64,000 nt of DNA from positions 602,112 to 666,111 of the forward strand of contig NZ_JAHOPF010000001.1 of assembly GCF_019038595.1 (NCBI RefSeq), given 5' to 3'. This DNA comes from Kaistella soli. Lineage in GTDB: Bacteria; Bacteroidota; Bacteroidia; Flavobacteriales; Weeksellaceae. A model generated the notes under the pieces. The model was not told the DNA's origin and ran no database searches. It worked only from the letters and a program-made list of their open reading frames with translations. Made by a program: the position numbers and the translations under genes. Positions 16,908-25,507 of the stretch are shown in pieces (the stretch's first letter is position 1; each line of letters begins with the position of its first letter).

Positions 16908-17638
16908 CCCTTTTCCACCAATTTTTTCTGTAAAAGCAAAGCGTTATTCAGCGCAGCCACTCCCCAGGTATTGTTGAAAAACACATATACCGTTCTGTTT
17001 GCTTTCCTGATGGTCTCAGCGAGTTTTGATATTTCATCTTCTGAATATTCAGATTTAAAAAGCACCGGAACGCCGTGAAGCCTGTAATAAGCAAACTCAT
17101 CATTATTCAAGGTAAATTCATCAGGAATATCTTTTGGAAAACTCACGCCGGAGAAGACGATGTTTTTCTTTTTTAATGTTTCAAGCACTTCGTCATTCCA
17201 CCAGGATTTGTGACGGAATTCGACCACATTCAGATACTGCCCGTCAACTGTTTCAAGGACTTTCTCTAAATTTTCATTACTGAAATGAAAAGTGGGCGGC
17301 AGCTGAAAAAGAAAACCTGCAAGCTTTTCCCTAATTCCCGTGTGAATATGGTTGCAAAAATCTAACGTTTCAGTCGACATCTCTGCAAGTCGTTTGATGT
17401 GGGTGATGGTTTTGGGAATTTTCACAAAAAATTTAAAATCGGCGCCTGTTTTGGTATACCAGTTCTCTAAAGTCTGTGGGCGCGGTCTTCGGTAAAACGT
17501 AGAGTTGATTTCAACTGAGTTGAATTTTTCTGAATAATGATTCAGCTGGTCCTTTGACGGCAGATCTTCCGGAAAGAAATATCCTTTCCAGTCGCGGTTC
17601 GAAAAGCCGGAACATCCGATGTAAATTTTATGCTTCAT
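16904..17638 (-). CDS. DUF72 family protein (TIM-barrel-like)
   Basis: A 244-residue protein with the DUF72 hallmarks: YIGCSGFSNRDWKGYFFPEDL at the start, FNSVEINSTFYRRP (about 39-52), FKFFVKIPKTITH (about 68-80), VEFRHKSWW (about 138-146) and VYVFFNNTWGVAALNNA near the end. The family is predicted to adopt a TIM barrel and has no agreed function. It overlaps the upstream gene (17628-18230) by 11 bases, which suggests an operon of two, and converges on the polyprenyl synthase. Confidence 0.88.
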   Translation of the reverse strand: MKHKIYIGCSGFSNRDWKGYFFPEDLPSKDQLNHYSEKFNSVEINSTFYRRPRPQTLENWYTKTGADFKFFVKIPKTITHIKRLAEMSTETLDFCNHIHTGIREKLAGFLFQLPPTFHFSNENLEKVLETVDGQYLNVVEFRHKSWWNDEVLETLKKKNIVFSGVSFPKDIPDEFTLNNDEFAYYRLHGVPVLFKSEYSEDEISKLAETIRKANRTVYVFFNNTWGVAALNNALLLQKKLVEKG

Positions 17639-18230
17639 TCTTTATAAGTCCTTCAGTAAGTGATTTCCACTGGAATTTACTGCCTGCGATCATTCCGCCA
17701 ACCGCTACCAAAGTGTTTCTTATTTTTTCCAAAAAACTGAGGTGTTCCGTGTTCGGTACTTCATTTCTGCCGTGAACCTCTGCAAAAATGATATTCTTTT
17801 CTCTACGGATGAGGAAATTAGAAGTGGCTTTGGGGTCAAAAAAATGCGCAGTTGCCTGGTCGGGTTTTGTCGGATCGGAGGTAGGGCGTACTCTGATATA
17901 AACACTATGAAAATCACCTTTCTGTTCTTCCTCCAAATGTTCTACCTGCACCCAGTCATAGCCGTCCCCGGTTGGATTATGCAGGCCGGGAATTTTGATC
18001 CGGAAAAAATCACCAATCTTTGGCTCATCCAGAATAAGTTTCCCATTCCTGTCCCGGAGAGAAAACTCAGCTTTCTCTTCCCCTGAAAAAAGTTCCCAGG
18101 AATTCACATCAAGAAACCTCTTCTTCACGGTCTCAAAATGTATTCTGGCTAAAACTTCGTTTTCCATCTCAATTTCTGAAACGGTATCGGATTTTGATCC
18201 GGTATTCTGTGACGGAATCTGAGTTTTCAT
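17628..18230 (-). CDS. Uncharacterised soluble protein in operon with DUF72 gene
   Basis: A 200-residue hydrophilic protein without a signal peptide or membrane helix. I do not recognise the family. Noticeable segments are PKIGDFFRIKIPGLHNPTG (about 90-108), GDGYDWVQVEHLEEE (about 108-122) and YIRVRPTSDP (about 130-140), followed by AHFFDPKATSNFLIRR. The WVQVE and RPT sections recur in uncharacterised flavobacterial proteins I have seen, but I cannot name the domain. Its end overlaps the DUF72 gene start by 11 bases, so translation is likely coupled. Confidence 0.7.
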   Translation of the reverse strand: MKTQIPSQNTGSKSDTVSEIEMENEVLARIHFETVKKRFLDVNSWELFSGEEKAEFSLRDRNGKLILDEPKIGDFFRIKIPGLHNPTGDGYDWVQVEHLEEEQKGDFHSVYIRVRPTSDPTKPDQATAHFFDPKATSNFLIRREKNIIFAEVHGRNEVPNTEHLSFLEKIRNTLVAVGGMIAGSKFQWKSLTEGLIKNEA

Positions 18231-18303
18231 CTTGTAAATTTATTTATGTTCAGATTTACTCAATAATTATTCTTGAGGTGAAAATAGTAAAAAAGATCAG
18301 CCG

Positions 18304-18335
18304 TAAAAAAAGCGGTCATAATACGACCGCTGATT
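18304..18335 (-). terminator. Intrinsic terminator after the DUF892 gene
   Basis: AGCGGTC and GACCGCT form a stem around ATAATAC at 18311-18331; on the minus strand it is followed by a T-run (A-run at 18304-18310 on the plus strand). Confidence 0.8.
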
Positions 18336-18337
18336 TT

Positions 18338-18871
18338 TTATTTTGCTTTTACGTTGATTTCGGATTTTGCCAGCTTGGTTAAATCTTTATCACATGTTTT
18401 TTCCTCTTTCAAAGTTTCAAGGAGTAGTGCAAGAACTTCTTTATGACCCAGCAATTTGGCGTAAGTTGCCAATGTACCGTAAGAAGCTATTTCGTAATGT
18501 TCCACTTTTTGGGCGGCGGCGATGATGGCAGCGTCACGAACCGGTCCGGGTTCTGTTTCTTCAAGAATTCCTTCAGCTTCTTTAAGCAAACCGTCCATTG
18601 CATCACATTTTACAGCCTGCGGTTTCAGTTTTAAAGCTTTGAAAGCATCTTCAAGACGGGTAACCTGACCTTTCGTTTCAGCCAGATGCCCGTTTACTGC
18701 TTCTTTAAGTTTAGCAGAAGTGGCGTTTTTAGCCATTTTCGGGAGATTTTTAACCAATGCTTTTTCAGCCCAGTATAAATCCTTCATTCCGTCAACCATA
18801 AAATCTTTCAGTTTGTCCGCCGCGTCAGATTTGGGCGCAACTTTACCTTTTGGAGTCTGTTTCTTTGCCAT
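18338..18871 (-). CDS. Ferritin-like DUF892 (YciE/YciF) protein
   Basis: A 177-residue four-helix protein of the YciF type. After a lysine-rich N-terminus it shows KLKDFMVDGMKDLYWAEKALVKNLPKM (about 21-47), a NGHLAETKGQVTRLEDAF helix and KVEHYEIASYGTLATYAKLLG (about 127-147), which carry the glutamates and histidines (EKAL, HLAETKGQ, EHYE) expected to form the di-metal site. Members are general-stress proteins linked to osmotic or oxidative stress; a ferroxidase or storage role is not proven. It stands alone, with a terminator, next to the copper ATPase but in a separate unit (115-base gap). Confidence 0.9.
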   Translation of the reverse strand: MAKKQTPKGKVAPKSDAADKLKDFMVDGMKDLYWAEKALVKNLPKMAKNATSAKLKEAVNGHLAETKGQVTRLEDAFKALKLKPQAVKCDAMDGLLKEAEGILEETEPGPVRDAAIIAAAQKVEHYEIASYGTLATYAKLLGHKEVLALLLETLKEEKTCDKDLTKLAKSEINVKAK

Positions 18872-18986
18872 AGTAATTTATTTAATGTTTGTTTGAATTA
18901 AATTTTATTCAATTTTAATACCAAATCTGGAGCCATATATGGTTTTTTATGACACATTAATAAAATAAAGGCCTCTTTGTGATTCT

Positions 18987-21635
18987 TTAACGATTAATTT
19001 TCAGGTTCACGTTATTCAGTCTCAGGGAATTTAAAATAACCGATACCGAACTGAAGCTCATCGCTGCGGCTGCGATCATCGGGCTTAAAAGAATTCCAAA
19101 AAACGGATACAGTAAACCTGCGGCAAGCGGGATTCCAACTGTATTGTAGAGAAAAGCGAAGAAAAGATTCTGGCGAATATTTTTCAGCAGCGCTTCGCTC
19201 AGGATTTTGGCTTTTGCAACTCCGAGGATATCACCTTTCAGTAGGGTGATTGCTGAGCTTTCAATGGCGACATCGGTTCCGGTTCCCATTGCAATGCCCA
19301 CGTTGGATTGGGCTAATGCAGGAGCGTCATTAATTCCGTCACCGGTCATGGCCACAATATTTCCTTCTGTCTGGAGTTTTTTTATCGCATTCAGTTTATC
19401 CTGAGGAAGCTGGTTTGCAAAATATTTTTTAATACCAAGTTCAGAGGCAACGGCTTTTGCGGTGTGTGTGTTATCACCGGTCATCATAATTACTTCCATT
19501 TTGTGGTGGTGAAGGAATTCGACGGCCTGTTTTGAACTTACTTTAATTTTATCCGAAAAACTTAGAAATCCAAGAACTTTTCCACCGGAAGAAAGGTAGG
19601 AAACCGTTCTTGCTTCATCCTGTTTTCCGGTAACTTTTTCTTTTAGATTTTCCGGAATCTCAATGTTGAAATGGCTTAACAATGCTTCGTTTCCGAGCAA
19701 TACCGTTTCTCCGTTTACGGTTCCTTTAATTCCTTTGCCGGAAATGTTCTCAAAATTTTCGACGCTTAAAAATTCTGAATCTACTTTTTTAAACTCATGT
19801 AAAACTGCACCGGACAATGGATGTTCAGAATTCTGATTGAGCGAAGCTGCCAAATTCAGCATAAGATTTTTATCTGAATTTTCTGCAGCGAATATCTCAT
19901 CAAGACTTGGTTTTCCTTCCGTAAGCGTTCCGGTTTTATCGGTGATGAGGATATTCACTTTCTGCATCTGCTCCAGGGCTTCTGCATTCTTAATTAGAAT
20001 TCCGTTTTTAGCGCCTTTCCCAATTCCGACCATCAGACTCATTGGCGTTGCCAATCCTAAAGCGCAGGGACAGGCAACAACCAAAACCGCTACGGCATTA
20101 ACAAAAGCCATTATCAAACGGTTTTCACCGCCGAAAAGATACCAACCAAAAAATGTTAGCACTGACACAGCAATGACCGTTGGAACGAAAATCTTAGAAA
20201 CCCTGTCCACCAATTTCTGGATCGGAGCTTTGCTTCGGCTTGCATCGTGAACCATTTTGATAATCTGAGCAAGCAGGGTTTCATCGCCTATTTTTTCGGC
20301 TTTCATAATGAAAACCCCGTTTCCATTAACCGTCCCGGAACTTACCCGGTCGCCTGAAGTTTTTTCTACAGGAACAGGTTCTCCGGTAATCATGCTTTCG
20401 TCCACCGCAGAATTTCCTTCCGTAATTTTGCCGTCCACGGGAATTTTTCCGCCTGGTTTAACCCGCAACAGATCGCCGATTTTCACCTGAGAAAGCGCAA
20501 CTTTCTTTTCATTTCCGTCAATGATTAAATAGGCTTCATCCGGCGAAAGGCTCATAAGTTCTTTAATAGCGTTTCCGGTTTTTTTGTGAGCGCCTGCTTC
20601 CATTAACTGTCCTAATATCACCAATGTCAGAATCACATCTACTGCTTCAAAATACAGCGGTACTTTTCCGTCATGTACCATTTCGTGAGGGAAAATATTT
20701 GGAAAAAGTAATGCTACGATGCTGAACAGAAAAGCGGCCGCAACTCCCAATGCAATCAATGAGAACATGTTGAGATTCCAGGTTTTAAAAGAAATCCAGC
20801 CCCGTTTCATAATAAACCAACCTGCATAGAACAAAACAGGAAGCGTCAAAACTAATTCTAAAATTCCCTGAAGCCGATGAGAGAAAGGAAAAGTGAAAAA
20901 CATACCGCCCATAGAAAGAATGAAAACAGGTACAGTGAGCACCAATGCCGTGATGAATTTTTTCTTTAAAATAGTAAAGTTTTCATCCTCATCATCATTT
21001 GATTCAGTAAGAACAGGAACGAGATCCATACCGCAAATAGGGCAGTCTCCGGGCTCATCTCGAACGATTTCGGGATGCATCGGGCAGGTGTATTGAGTAG
21101 GTTTGGGTTTTTCGGGATATTTCACCAAATCCATACCGCAAACTGGGCATCCGACATTAGAATCATAAACCTTATCGCCTTCACAGAACATCGGACAATA
21201 ATATTTTCCGGCATGATCTTCAGCGTTTCCAACCGTGGGTACCAGATGGTGAGAATGCGCATGAGTTTTATGCTGACCATGCGTTTTTGGTACTGAATTT
21301 TTAACCAATTCATCTGTAATTTCTTCCAGATGCATGTGACAGACAGGACAGCCGGTATCAGAACCATAGGTTTTATCACTTTCACAAAACATCGGACAGA
21401 AGTATTCTCCTACCTTGTTTTTGAAGTTTTCGGGAAGATTGGTTTTTGAAAAAGTGGCAGGTTTATTTTTATAATCTTCTCTTTCTTCAATCGGAACGAG
21501 AAACATATTGCAAACAGGGCAGCGTTTACCGGGGGTAAAATATACTTTTTCGCCTTCACATTCCATTGGACAGTAGTATACTGAACTAGGAGAGATCCGC
21601 TCGGATGGGTGAATGGGCTGATGATGATTTTCCAT
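18987..21635 (-). CDS. copA: Copper-translocating P1B-type ATPase with four N-terminal heavy-metal-binding domains
   Basis: Exports Cu(I) from the cytoplasm using ATP. The 882-residue protein has the P1B core: TM CPC motif at 522-524, phosphorylated D566 in DKTGTLT, the HP motif in [10 protein letters not shown] and [12 protein letters not shown] for hinge/Mg2+ binding. Ahead of this are four short metal-binding units of the pattern YxCPM-...-CPxCxMxL at about 20-49, 78-105, 145-172 and 182-208, with a histidine-rich linker ([13 protein letters not shown]) between units 2 and 3. The usual HMA domain is absent. It lies 75 bases downstream of the AraC-type regulator on the same strand, so the two probably form a copper-response unit. 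Confidence 0.93.
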   Translation of the reverse strand: MENHHQPIHPSERISPSSVYYCPMECEGEKVYFTPGKRCPVCNMFLVPIEEREDYKNKPATFSKTNLPENFKNKVGEYFCPMFCESDKTYGSDTGCPVCHMHLEEITDELVKNSVPKTHGQHKTHAHSHHLVPTVGNAEDHAGKYYCPMFCEGDKVYDSNVGCPVCGMDLVKYPEKPKPTQYTCPMHPEIVRDEPGDCPICGMDLVPVLTESNDDEDENFTILKKKFITALVLTVPVFILSMGGMFFTFPFSHRLQGILELVLTLPVLFYAGWFIMKRGWISFKTWNLNMFSLIALGVAAAFLFSIVALLFPNIFPHEMVHDGKVPLYFEAVDVILTLVILGQLMEAGAHKKTGNAIKELMSLSPDEAYLIIDGNEKKVALSQVKIGDLLRVKPGGKIPVDGKITEGNSAVDESMITGEPVPVEKTSGDRVSSGTVNGNGVFIMKAEKIGDETLLAQIIKMVHDASRSKAPIQKLVDRVSKIFVPTVIAVSVLTFFGWYLFGGENRLIMAFVNAVAVLVVACPCALGLATPMSLMVGIGKGAKNGILIKNAEALEQMQKVNILITDKTGTLTEGKPSLDEIFAAENSDKNLMLNLAASLNQNSEHPLSGAVLHEFKKVDSEFLSVENFENISGKGIKGTVNGETVLLGNEALLSHFNIEIPENLKEKVTGKQDEARTVSYLSSGGKVLGFLSFSDKIKVSSKQAVEFLHHHKMEVIMMTGDNTHTAKAVASELGIKKYFANQLPQDKLNAIKKLQTEGNIVAMTGDGINDAPALAQSNVGIAMGTGTDVAIESSAITLLKGDILGVAKAKILSEALLKNIRQNLFFAFLYNTVGIPLAAGLLYPFFGILLSPMIAAAAMSFSSVSVILNSLRLNNVNLKINR

Positions 21636-21710
21636 AATTAAATTTATGTTTCAAATTTCCTGAATTGAATTTGAAAGCTGTTATAAATATAAGGAAGAAT
21701 CTTACAGAAT

Positions 21711-22271
21711 TCAGATTTTATCGAGAGGAATGCGGTTTTTCTGTTTCAGTTTTTTAAATTCAGAAGGGGAAAATCCTGTGGTATTTCTAAATTGAGAAGA
21801 CAAATGCTGTACGCTTCTGTAACCGAGTTTAATTGAGATTTCGGTCAAAGAAAATTCATCATATAAAAGAAGTTCCTTTGCTTTTTCAATTTTCTGAAGG
21901 ATGAAATACTGTTCAAGCGTTACATTTTCATTTTGAGAGAATAATTTGGAAACTGCACTGTATTCTTTATGAAGCTTTTCGGACAGAAATTTTGACAGCA
22001 CAAAATCTTCAGGAATATCCAAACCGTTGATTTTCAGGATCACAGATTTCTTTACTTTTTCGATCAGCTTTTTCGAAGAATCCTCCAGGATTTGAAAACC
22101 AATTGCTTTCAGACGGTCATCAAGTTTCCGAATCTCTGCAGAACCGAAATCACTTTTTGTTTCCACTTCCCCTAAATCGATGGTTGAAATTTCCAGTTTT
22201 AAATCATTAAAAACCTGTTCTACCGCAGTGATACATCGGGAACAAACCATGTTTTTAATAAACAGTTTCAT
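21711..22271 (-). CDS. AraC family regulator with N-terminal HMA-like metal domain
   Basis: A 186-residue fusion. Residues about 1-70 resemble a heavy-metal-associated domain: MKLFIKNMVCSRC with the metal-binding C10-x2-C13, followed by the beta-alpha-beta pattern ending RLKAIGFQILED. Residues about 100-186 form an AraC-type double helix-turn-helix (EQYFILQKIEKAKELLLYDEFSLTEIS, then LGYRSVQHLSSQFRNTTGFSPSEFKKL). I infer a one-component copper (or similar metal) sensor controlling the adjacent copA. Its ATG overlaps the stop of the thioesterase gene by four bases (ATGA), so all three genes may be cotranscribed. Confidence 0.88.
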   Translation of the reverse strand: MKLFIKNMVCSRCITAVEQVFNDLKLEISTIDLGEVETKSDFGSAEIRKLDDRLKAIGFQILEDSSKKLIEKVKKSVILKINGLDIPEDFVLSKFLSEKLHKEYSAVSKLFSQNENVTLEQYFILQKIEKAKELLLYDEFSLTEISIKLGYRSVQHLSSQFRNTTGFSPSEFKKLKQKNRIPLDKI

Positions 22272-22666
22272 TCTTCCATATTATTCAGACGGTCGGAGAT
22301 GAATTCAATTTTTGTCTTGCCGTGTCGGGTGGGTTTTCCTTCTTCATCTACGCCCACAAATATAATTTTATCAATTGTGATAATGGTTTGGCGCGTCATC
22401 ATGTTTCTTACATCGCAGGTCAGCGTAATGGAGGTATTCCCGAAATCGGTCGCCTCAATTCCAATTTCGATGATGTCACCCTGTTTTGCGGAACTGATAA
22501 AATTGATTTCAGAAATATATTTGGTAACACATCTCGGCGTTTCCAGCTGAACGATCGCATATAATGCGGCTTCTTCATCAATCCACTGCAACAGTCTTCC
22601 TCCGAAAAGGGTGTGGTTTGGATTTAAATCTTCAGGTTTAATCCATTTTCTTGTATGGTAATTCAT
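22268..22666 (-). CDS. Acyl-CoA thioesterase (hotdog fold, YciA/BFIT type)
   Basis: Hydrolyses acyl-CoA to free acid and CoA. The 132-residue protein carries the hotdog signature NPNHTLFGGRLLQWIDEEAALYA (about 14-36), with the catalytic aspartate in WIDEEA, and FISSAKQGDIIEI. Length is typical of single-domain cytosolic members. It is the first gene of the thioesterase-AraC-copA run, overlapping the regulator by four bases; a functional link to copper is not obvious and may only reflect shared transcription. Confidence 0.9.
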   Translation of the reverse strand: MNYHTRKWIKPEDLNPNHTLFGGRLLQWIDEEAALYAIVQLETPRCVTKYISEINFISSAKQGDIIEIGIEATDFGNTSITLTCDVRNMMTRQTIITIDKIIFVGVDEEGKPTRHGKTKIEFISDRLNNMEE

Positions 22667-22704
22667 TTTTTAACTGTATTTGATTATTAATTATTCCTGG
22701 AAGG

Positions 22705-23463
22705 TTATCGGGTGAAAACCAATTTTGTTTTGGTTGAAAGTTTCTCATCAATCCGGTAGCCTTCAAGATTGAACCCTTTTACGCCGTTCAGTGTTTTTAC
22801 CTGATTTTGTGCACAGTAACGAATCACCAGTCCGCGGGCATGTTTGGTGTAAACGACAATAGTTTTCAGTTTTCCTTCTCTGATCTCGTAAAAATCGAAA
22901 TCGATCACCGGTACATTCAGTTTCTTTTTATCAAGGACTTTAAAATATTCCGAACTGGCCAAGTTAAGGATAATGTCTTTGGCTTTGAGTTCGCTGTTGA
23001 GCTGTTCCGTTATTTTTTCGCGCCAGAATTCATAGAGGTTTTTATAAGAGTCAAAGTTGAAATTTCTGCCCATCTCCAAACGGTAAAGCATTACTTTATC
23101 GGAAGGTTTCAGCAATCCGTACAGACCGGAAAGCATTCTGTAATTTTTCTGAAGATAAGTTACGGCATTTTTATCTAAAGTTTTGGCATCAAGTCCGCGG
23201 TAAACTTCGCCTGTAAAAGCAAACATTGCAGGTGCAGACTCCTTGGAACCCGGTTTTGCTTTCCATTTCTGGTTTCTTTCCCAGTTTTCATCTGCCAGTT
23301 TTGACGAAATTTCCATGAGTTCAGACAAATATTTGGGTGATTTTTCTTTTAGAAAGGAATGAATAAAGGAGGCTTCATCAATGAATTTCGGTGTTGTGGT
23401 TTTGAATAATTCCGTGGAATTTTCAATGTTCATGAGTTTGGCAGGTGATGAGATGATTTTCAT
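22705..23463 (-). CDS. yaaA: Peroxide stress protein YaaA
   Basis: A 252-residue DUF328 family protein, in E. coli induced by OxyR and lowering intracellular free iron during peroxide stress. Start chosen at the ATG at 23463 (MKIISSPAKLMN), the conserved family N-terminus (MxIxxSPAKxL); the longer open frame runs back through an intergenic repeat. Family blocks ALYG-like MFAFTGEVYRGLDA (about 69-82), LQKNYRMLSGLYGLLKPSD and the C-terminal ARGLVIRYCAQNQ and FNLEGYRID are all present. It reads away from tsaC, with 157 bases of repeat-bearing spacer. Confidence 0.93.
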   Translation of the reverse strand: MKIISSPAKLMNIENSTELFKTTTPKFIDEASFIHSFLKEKSPKYLSELMEISSKLADENWERNQKWKAKPGSKESAPAMFAFTGEVYRGLDAKTLDKNAVTYLQKNYRMLSGLYGLLKPSDKVMLYRLEMGRNFNFDSYKNLYEFWREKITEQLNSELKAKDIILNLASSEYFKVLDKKKLNVPVIDFDFYEIREGKLKTIVVYTKHARGLVIRYCAQNQVKTLNGVKGFNLEGYRIDEKLSTKTKLVFTR

Positions 23464-23551
23464 TGAGATATGTTGAAGATGAATTTTGATACTGATGTTT
23501 GATTTTTGCCTGTACCCGCGTCCCGACCTGAGTGGAGCTCTTTTTATCTGG

Positions 23552-23573
23552 TGGCTGAGCGGAGCCGAAGCCA
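23552..23573. repeat. REP-like palindrome in the yaaA-tsaC spacer
   Basis: TGGCT and AGCCA bracket GAGCGGAGCCGA, a hairpin-forming unit in the non-coding gap 23464-23620. The CTGAGCGGAGCCGAAGCC wording resembles dispersed palindromes I know from Bacteroidetes genomes, and a shorter related string occurs in the loop of the hairpin at 32211-32262. Confidence 0.45.
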
Positions 23574-23620
23574 GCAAATAAAAAAGCGGGAACGGAGGGC
23601 GGATAAAGACGCCCCAATCA

Positions 23621-24232
23621 TTAAACTTCGCCTTTTCCCTGACGGATGATTTCTGGTTCTCCGCTTGTTAAATCCACAATCGTAGAGGCAACATTATCGC
23701 CATAACCACAATCGATCACAATGTCGACGAGATGATCGTATTTTTCAGCGATCAGTTCGGGGTCGGTCGAATATTCGATCACCTCATCGTCATCCTTGAT
23801 GGAAGTAGAAGCGATCGGATGTCCTAATTTTTCTACAATAAGCTGCGGAATCGGATGGTCCGGGACACGGATCCCCACCGTTTTATTGCCTTTATAGGCG
23901 AGAGGGAGACTTTTGTTGGCTTCCAGAATAAAAGTAAAAGGTCCGGGAATCTTACTTTTCAGAAAACGGAATACGGAAGTGTCAATGGGCCTGGTAAAAT
24001 GGGCAAGATGGCTTAAATCATTGCATATAATGGAGAACTGCGCTTTATCTAACTTTATTTTTTTGATGTGCGCAAGCTTTTCCATCGCCCTGATGTCGAA
24101 AATATTGCATCCAACAGCATATACCGTATCGGAAGGGTAGATGATGATTCCACCGTTGTTCAAAGTTTTAACTACTTCAGCGATAAGGTTTTCCTGAGGA
24201 TTATCGGGATATATTTTCAGAATTTTTGCCAT
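23621..24232 (-). CDS. tsaC: L-threonylcarbamoyladenylate synthase (Sua5/YrdC/TsaC)
   Basis: Makes threonylcarbamoyl-AMP from threonine, bicarbonate and ATP, the first step of t6A37 tRNA modification. The 203-residue length fits the single-domain YrdC type. Motifs seen: GGIIIYPSDTVYAVGCN (about 27-43), KKIKLDKAQFSIIC, PGPFTFILEA (about 99-108), KTVGIRVPDHPIP and GHPIASTSIK. I use the ATG at 24232; a TTG two codons upstream is possible. The promoter region of the first tRNA gene begins just beyond its start, reading the other way. Confidence 0.93.
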   Translation of the reverse strand: MAKILKIYPDNPQENLIAEVVKTLNNGGIIIYPSDTVYAVGCNIFDIRAMEKLAHIKKIKLDKAQFSIICNDLSHLAHFTRPIDTSVFRFLKSKIPGPFTFILEANKSLPLAYKGNKTVGIRVPDHPIPQLIVEKLGHPIASTSIKDDDEVIEYSTDPELIAEKYDHLVDIVIDCGYGDNVASTIVDLTSGEPEIIRQGKGEV

Positions 24233-24278
24233 ATACAAATTTAGGAAAAATAGATGAATAAAGAATTTCCGACAAATA

Positions 24279-24309
24279 TTTGTGAGTTTAGAGAATAGTC
24301 GTATATTTG
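24279..24309 (+). promoter_or_regulatory. Promoter of initiator tRNA copy 1
   Basis: TTTG at 24279-24282, a 19-base spacer and TATATTTG at 24302-24309 match the Bacteroidetes consensus TTTG-N19-TAnnTTTG exactly. The tRNA begins 11 bases later. Confidence 0.8.
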
Positions 24310-24320
24310 CACCACAATAT

Positions 24321-24393
<73 letters not shown>

Positions 24394-24400
24394 CTAAGCA

Positions 24401-24430
24401 AGAGAATCACAAATGTGGTTCTCTTTTTTT
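24401..24430 (+). terminator. Terminator after tRNA-fMet copy 1
   Basis: AGAGAATCAC pairs with GTGGTTCTCT (one T-G wobble) around AAAT, followed by seven Ts. Confidence 0.85.
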
Positions 24431-24653
24431 GTGCTTATGTATGAGCTTGTTATTTGGAGTCGAATGCCCGGAGATTCGGTTCTTACCCGTGAGCAAGGAC
24501 AACAGAAGAACAAGGCGGCTGTGTTTTCCTGTATCTAATCCTAAACAGAAATTATTTAAAAATAATTCATAGGGTTCTGTCTTCAATCTGAAGCAGTTAC
24601 AGCAATACAACCGTTAAAGCCTTTAAAAACATTAAAAAAATGCGTAAATCAAT
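24431..24653. other. Spacer between the duplicated tRNA genes
   Basis: About 220 bases with no convincing gene. The only open frame (minus strand, 24407-24610) overlaps the terminator and has no start context or recognisable product. The stretch becomes A+T-rich toward the second promoter. Confidence 0.5.
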
Positions 24654-24683
24654 TTTGAAAAGCGATAAGATTGCGTATATTTG
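24654..24683 (+). promoter_or_regulatory. Promoter of initiator tRNA copy 2
   Basis: TTTG at 24654-24657 and TATATTTG at 24676-24683 are 18 bases apart. The stretch from the -7 element into the tRNA is identical to copy 1, whereas the -33 side differs. Confidence 0.75.
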
Positions 24684-24694
24684 CACCACAATAT

Positions 24695-24767
<73 letters not shown>

Positions 24768-24773
24768 CTAACT

Positions 24774-24804
24774 AAAGACTGTTCAGAGGAACAGTCTTTT
24801 TTTT
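24774..24804 (+). terminator. Terminator after tRNA-fMet copy 2
   Basis: AAAGACTGTTC pairs perfectly with GAACAGTCTTT around AGAG, followed by a T-run. The loop and stem differ from the terminator of copy 1. Confidence 0.87.
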
Positions 24805-24814
24805 ATATTTAGTT

Positions 24815-25507
24815 ATGCAGGATCTTCCAGGAAAAGCCATTTACGATTTCCATTTTACCACCGCCAGAAAGAAACTTTTTGTGCATGACCAGTTCGGACC
24901 GAAAGTGGAAATGCCTGTTTCCTATTATTTCAGATCTTTAAAAAAAATGCCCGAGCTGGAACAGAAAGCCATTACAAGGTGTAGAGGAAAAGTGCTGGAT
25001 ATTGGCGCAGCAGCCGGTTCACATACACTTGAAATTCAGAAAAAAGGGCTTGATGTTTCTGCTATTGAAATATCTCCAAGCGCCTGTGAAGTGATGAAAG
25101 CGCGTGGAGTGCAGCATATTTTCTGTGAGGATTTCTTTGAGTTTGACGGACCGAAATTCGATACGCTGCTTCTGCTCATGAACGGAATCGGAATCTCATC
25201 AACGCTTGACGGCTTCAGAAAATTCCTGAAAAAGGCAGAAACGCTTTTGAATGAAGGTGGACAGATTATATTTGATTCCTGCGATATTTCCTATATGTAC
25301 GAAGATACCGAAATGCCCGCGCATCATTATTACGGGGAGGCCAAATGCCGGTATGAATACAGCGGGCAACTTACCGACTGGTTTGAGTGGCTTTACCTCG
25401 ACAAAATAACGATGCAGAAAATCGCTGCTGAATTGGACTTTCATTCTGAAATCATATTTGAAGATGAACACAGCCAGTATTTAGCTGTGCTCACGAAAAG
25501 TACCTAA
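24815..25507 (+). CDS. Class I SAM-dependent methyltransferase
   Basis: A 230-residue methyltransferase. The SAM-binding glycine loop is VLDIGAAAGSHTLEIQ (about 59-74), followed by the acidic strand end AIEISPSACEVMKARG and a DFFEFDGPKFDTLLLLMNGIG motif (about 108-128) at the expected positions of motifs II-IV. The C-terminal part (CRYEYSGQLTDWFEWLYLD) is not diagnostic, so the substrate is unknown. It starts ten bases after the tRNA terminator and its stop overlaps that of the convergent lipoprotein gene. Confidence 0.85.
   Translation: MQDLPGKAIYDFHFTTARKKLFVHDQFGPKVEMPVSYYFRSLKKMPELEQKAITRCRGKVLDIGAAAGSHTLEIQKKGLDVSAIEISPSACEVMKARGVQHIFCEDFFEFDGPKFDTLLLLMNGIGISSTLDGFRKFLKKAETLLNEGGQIIFDSCDISYMYEDTEMPAHHYYGEAKCRYEYSGQLTDWFEWLYLDKITMQKIAAELDFHSEIIFEDEHSQYLAVLTKST

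Noticed and set aside
19837..20250. 137-codon plus-strand frame inside copA
   Set aside because: Antisense to the CPC/phosphorylation region of copA, whose motifs are all intact.
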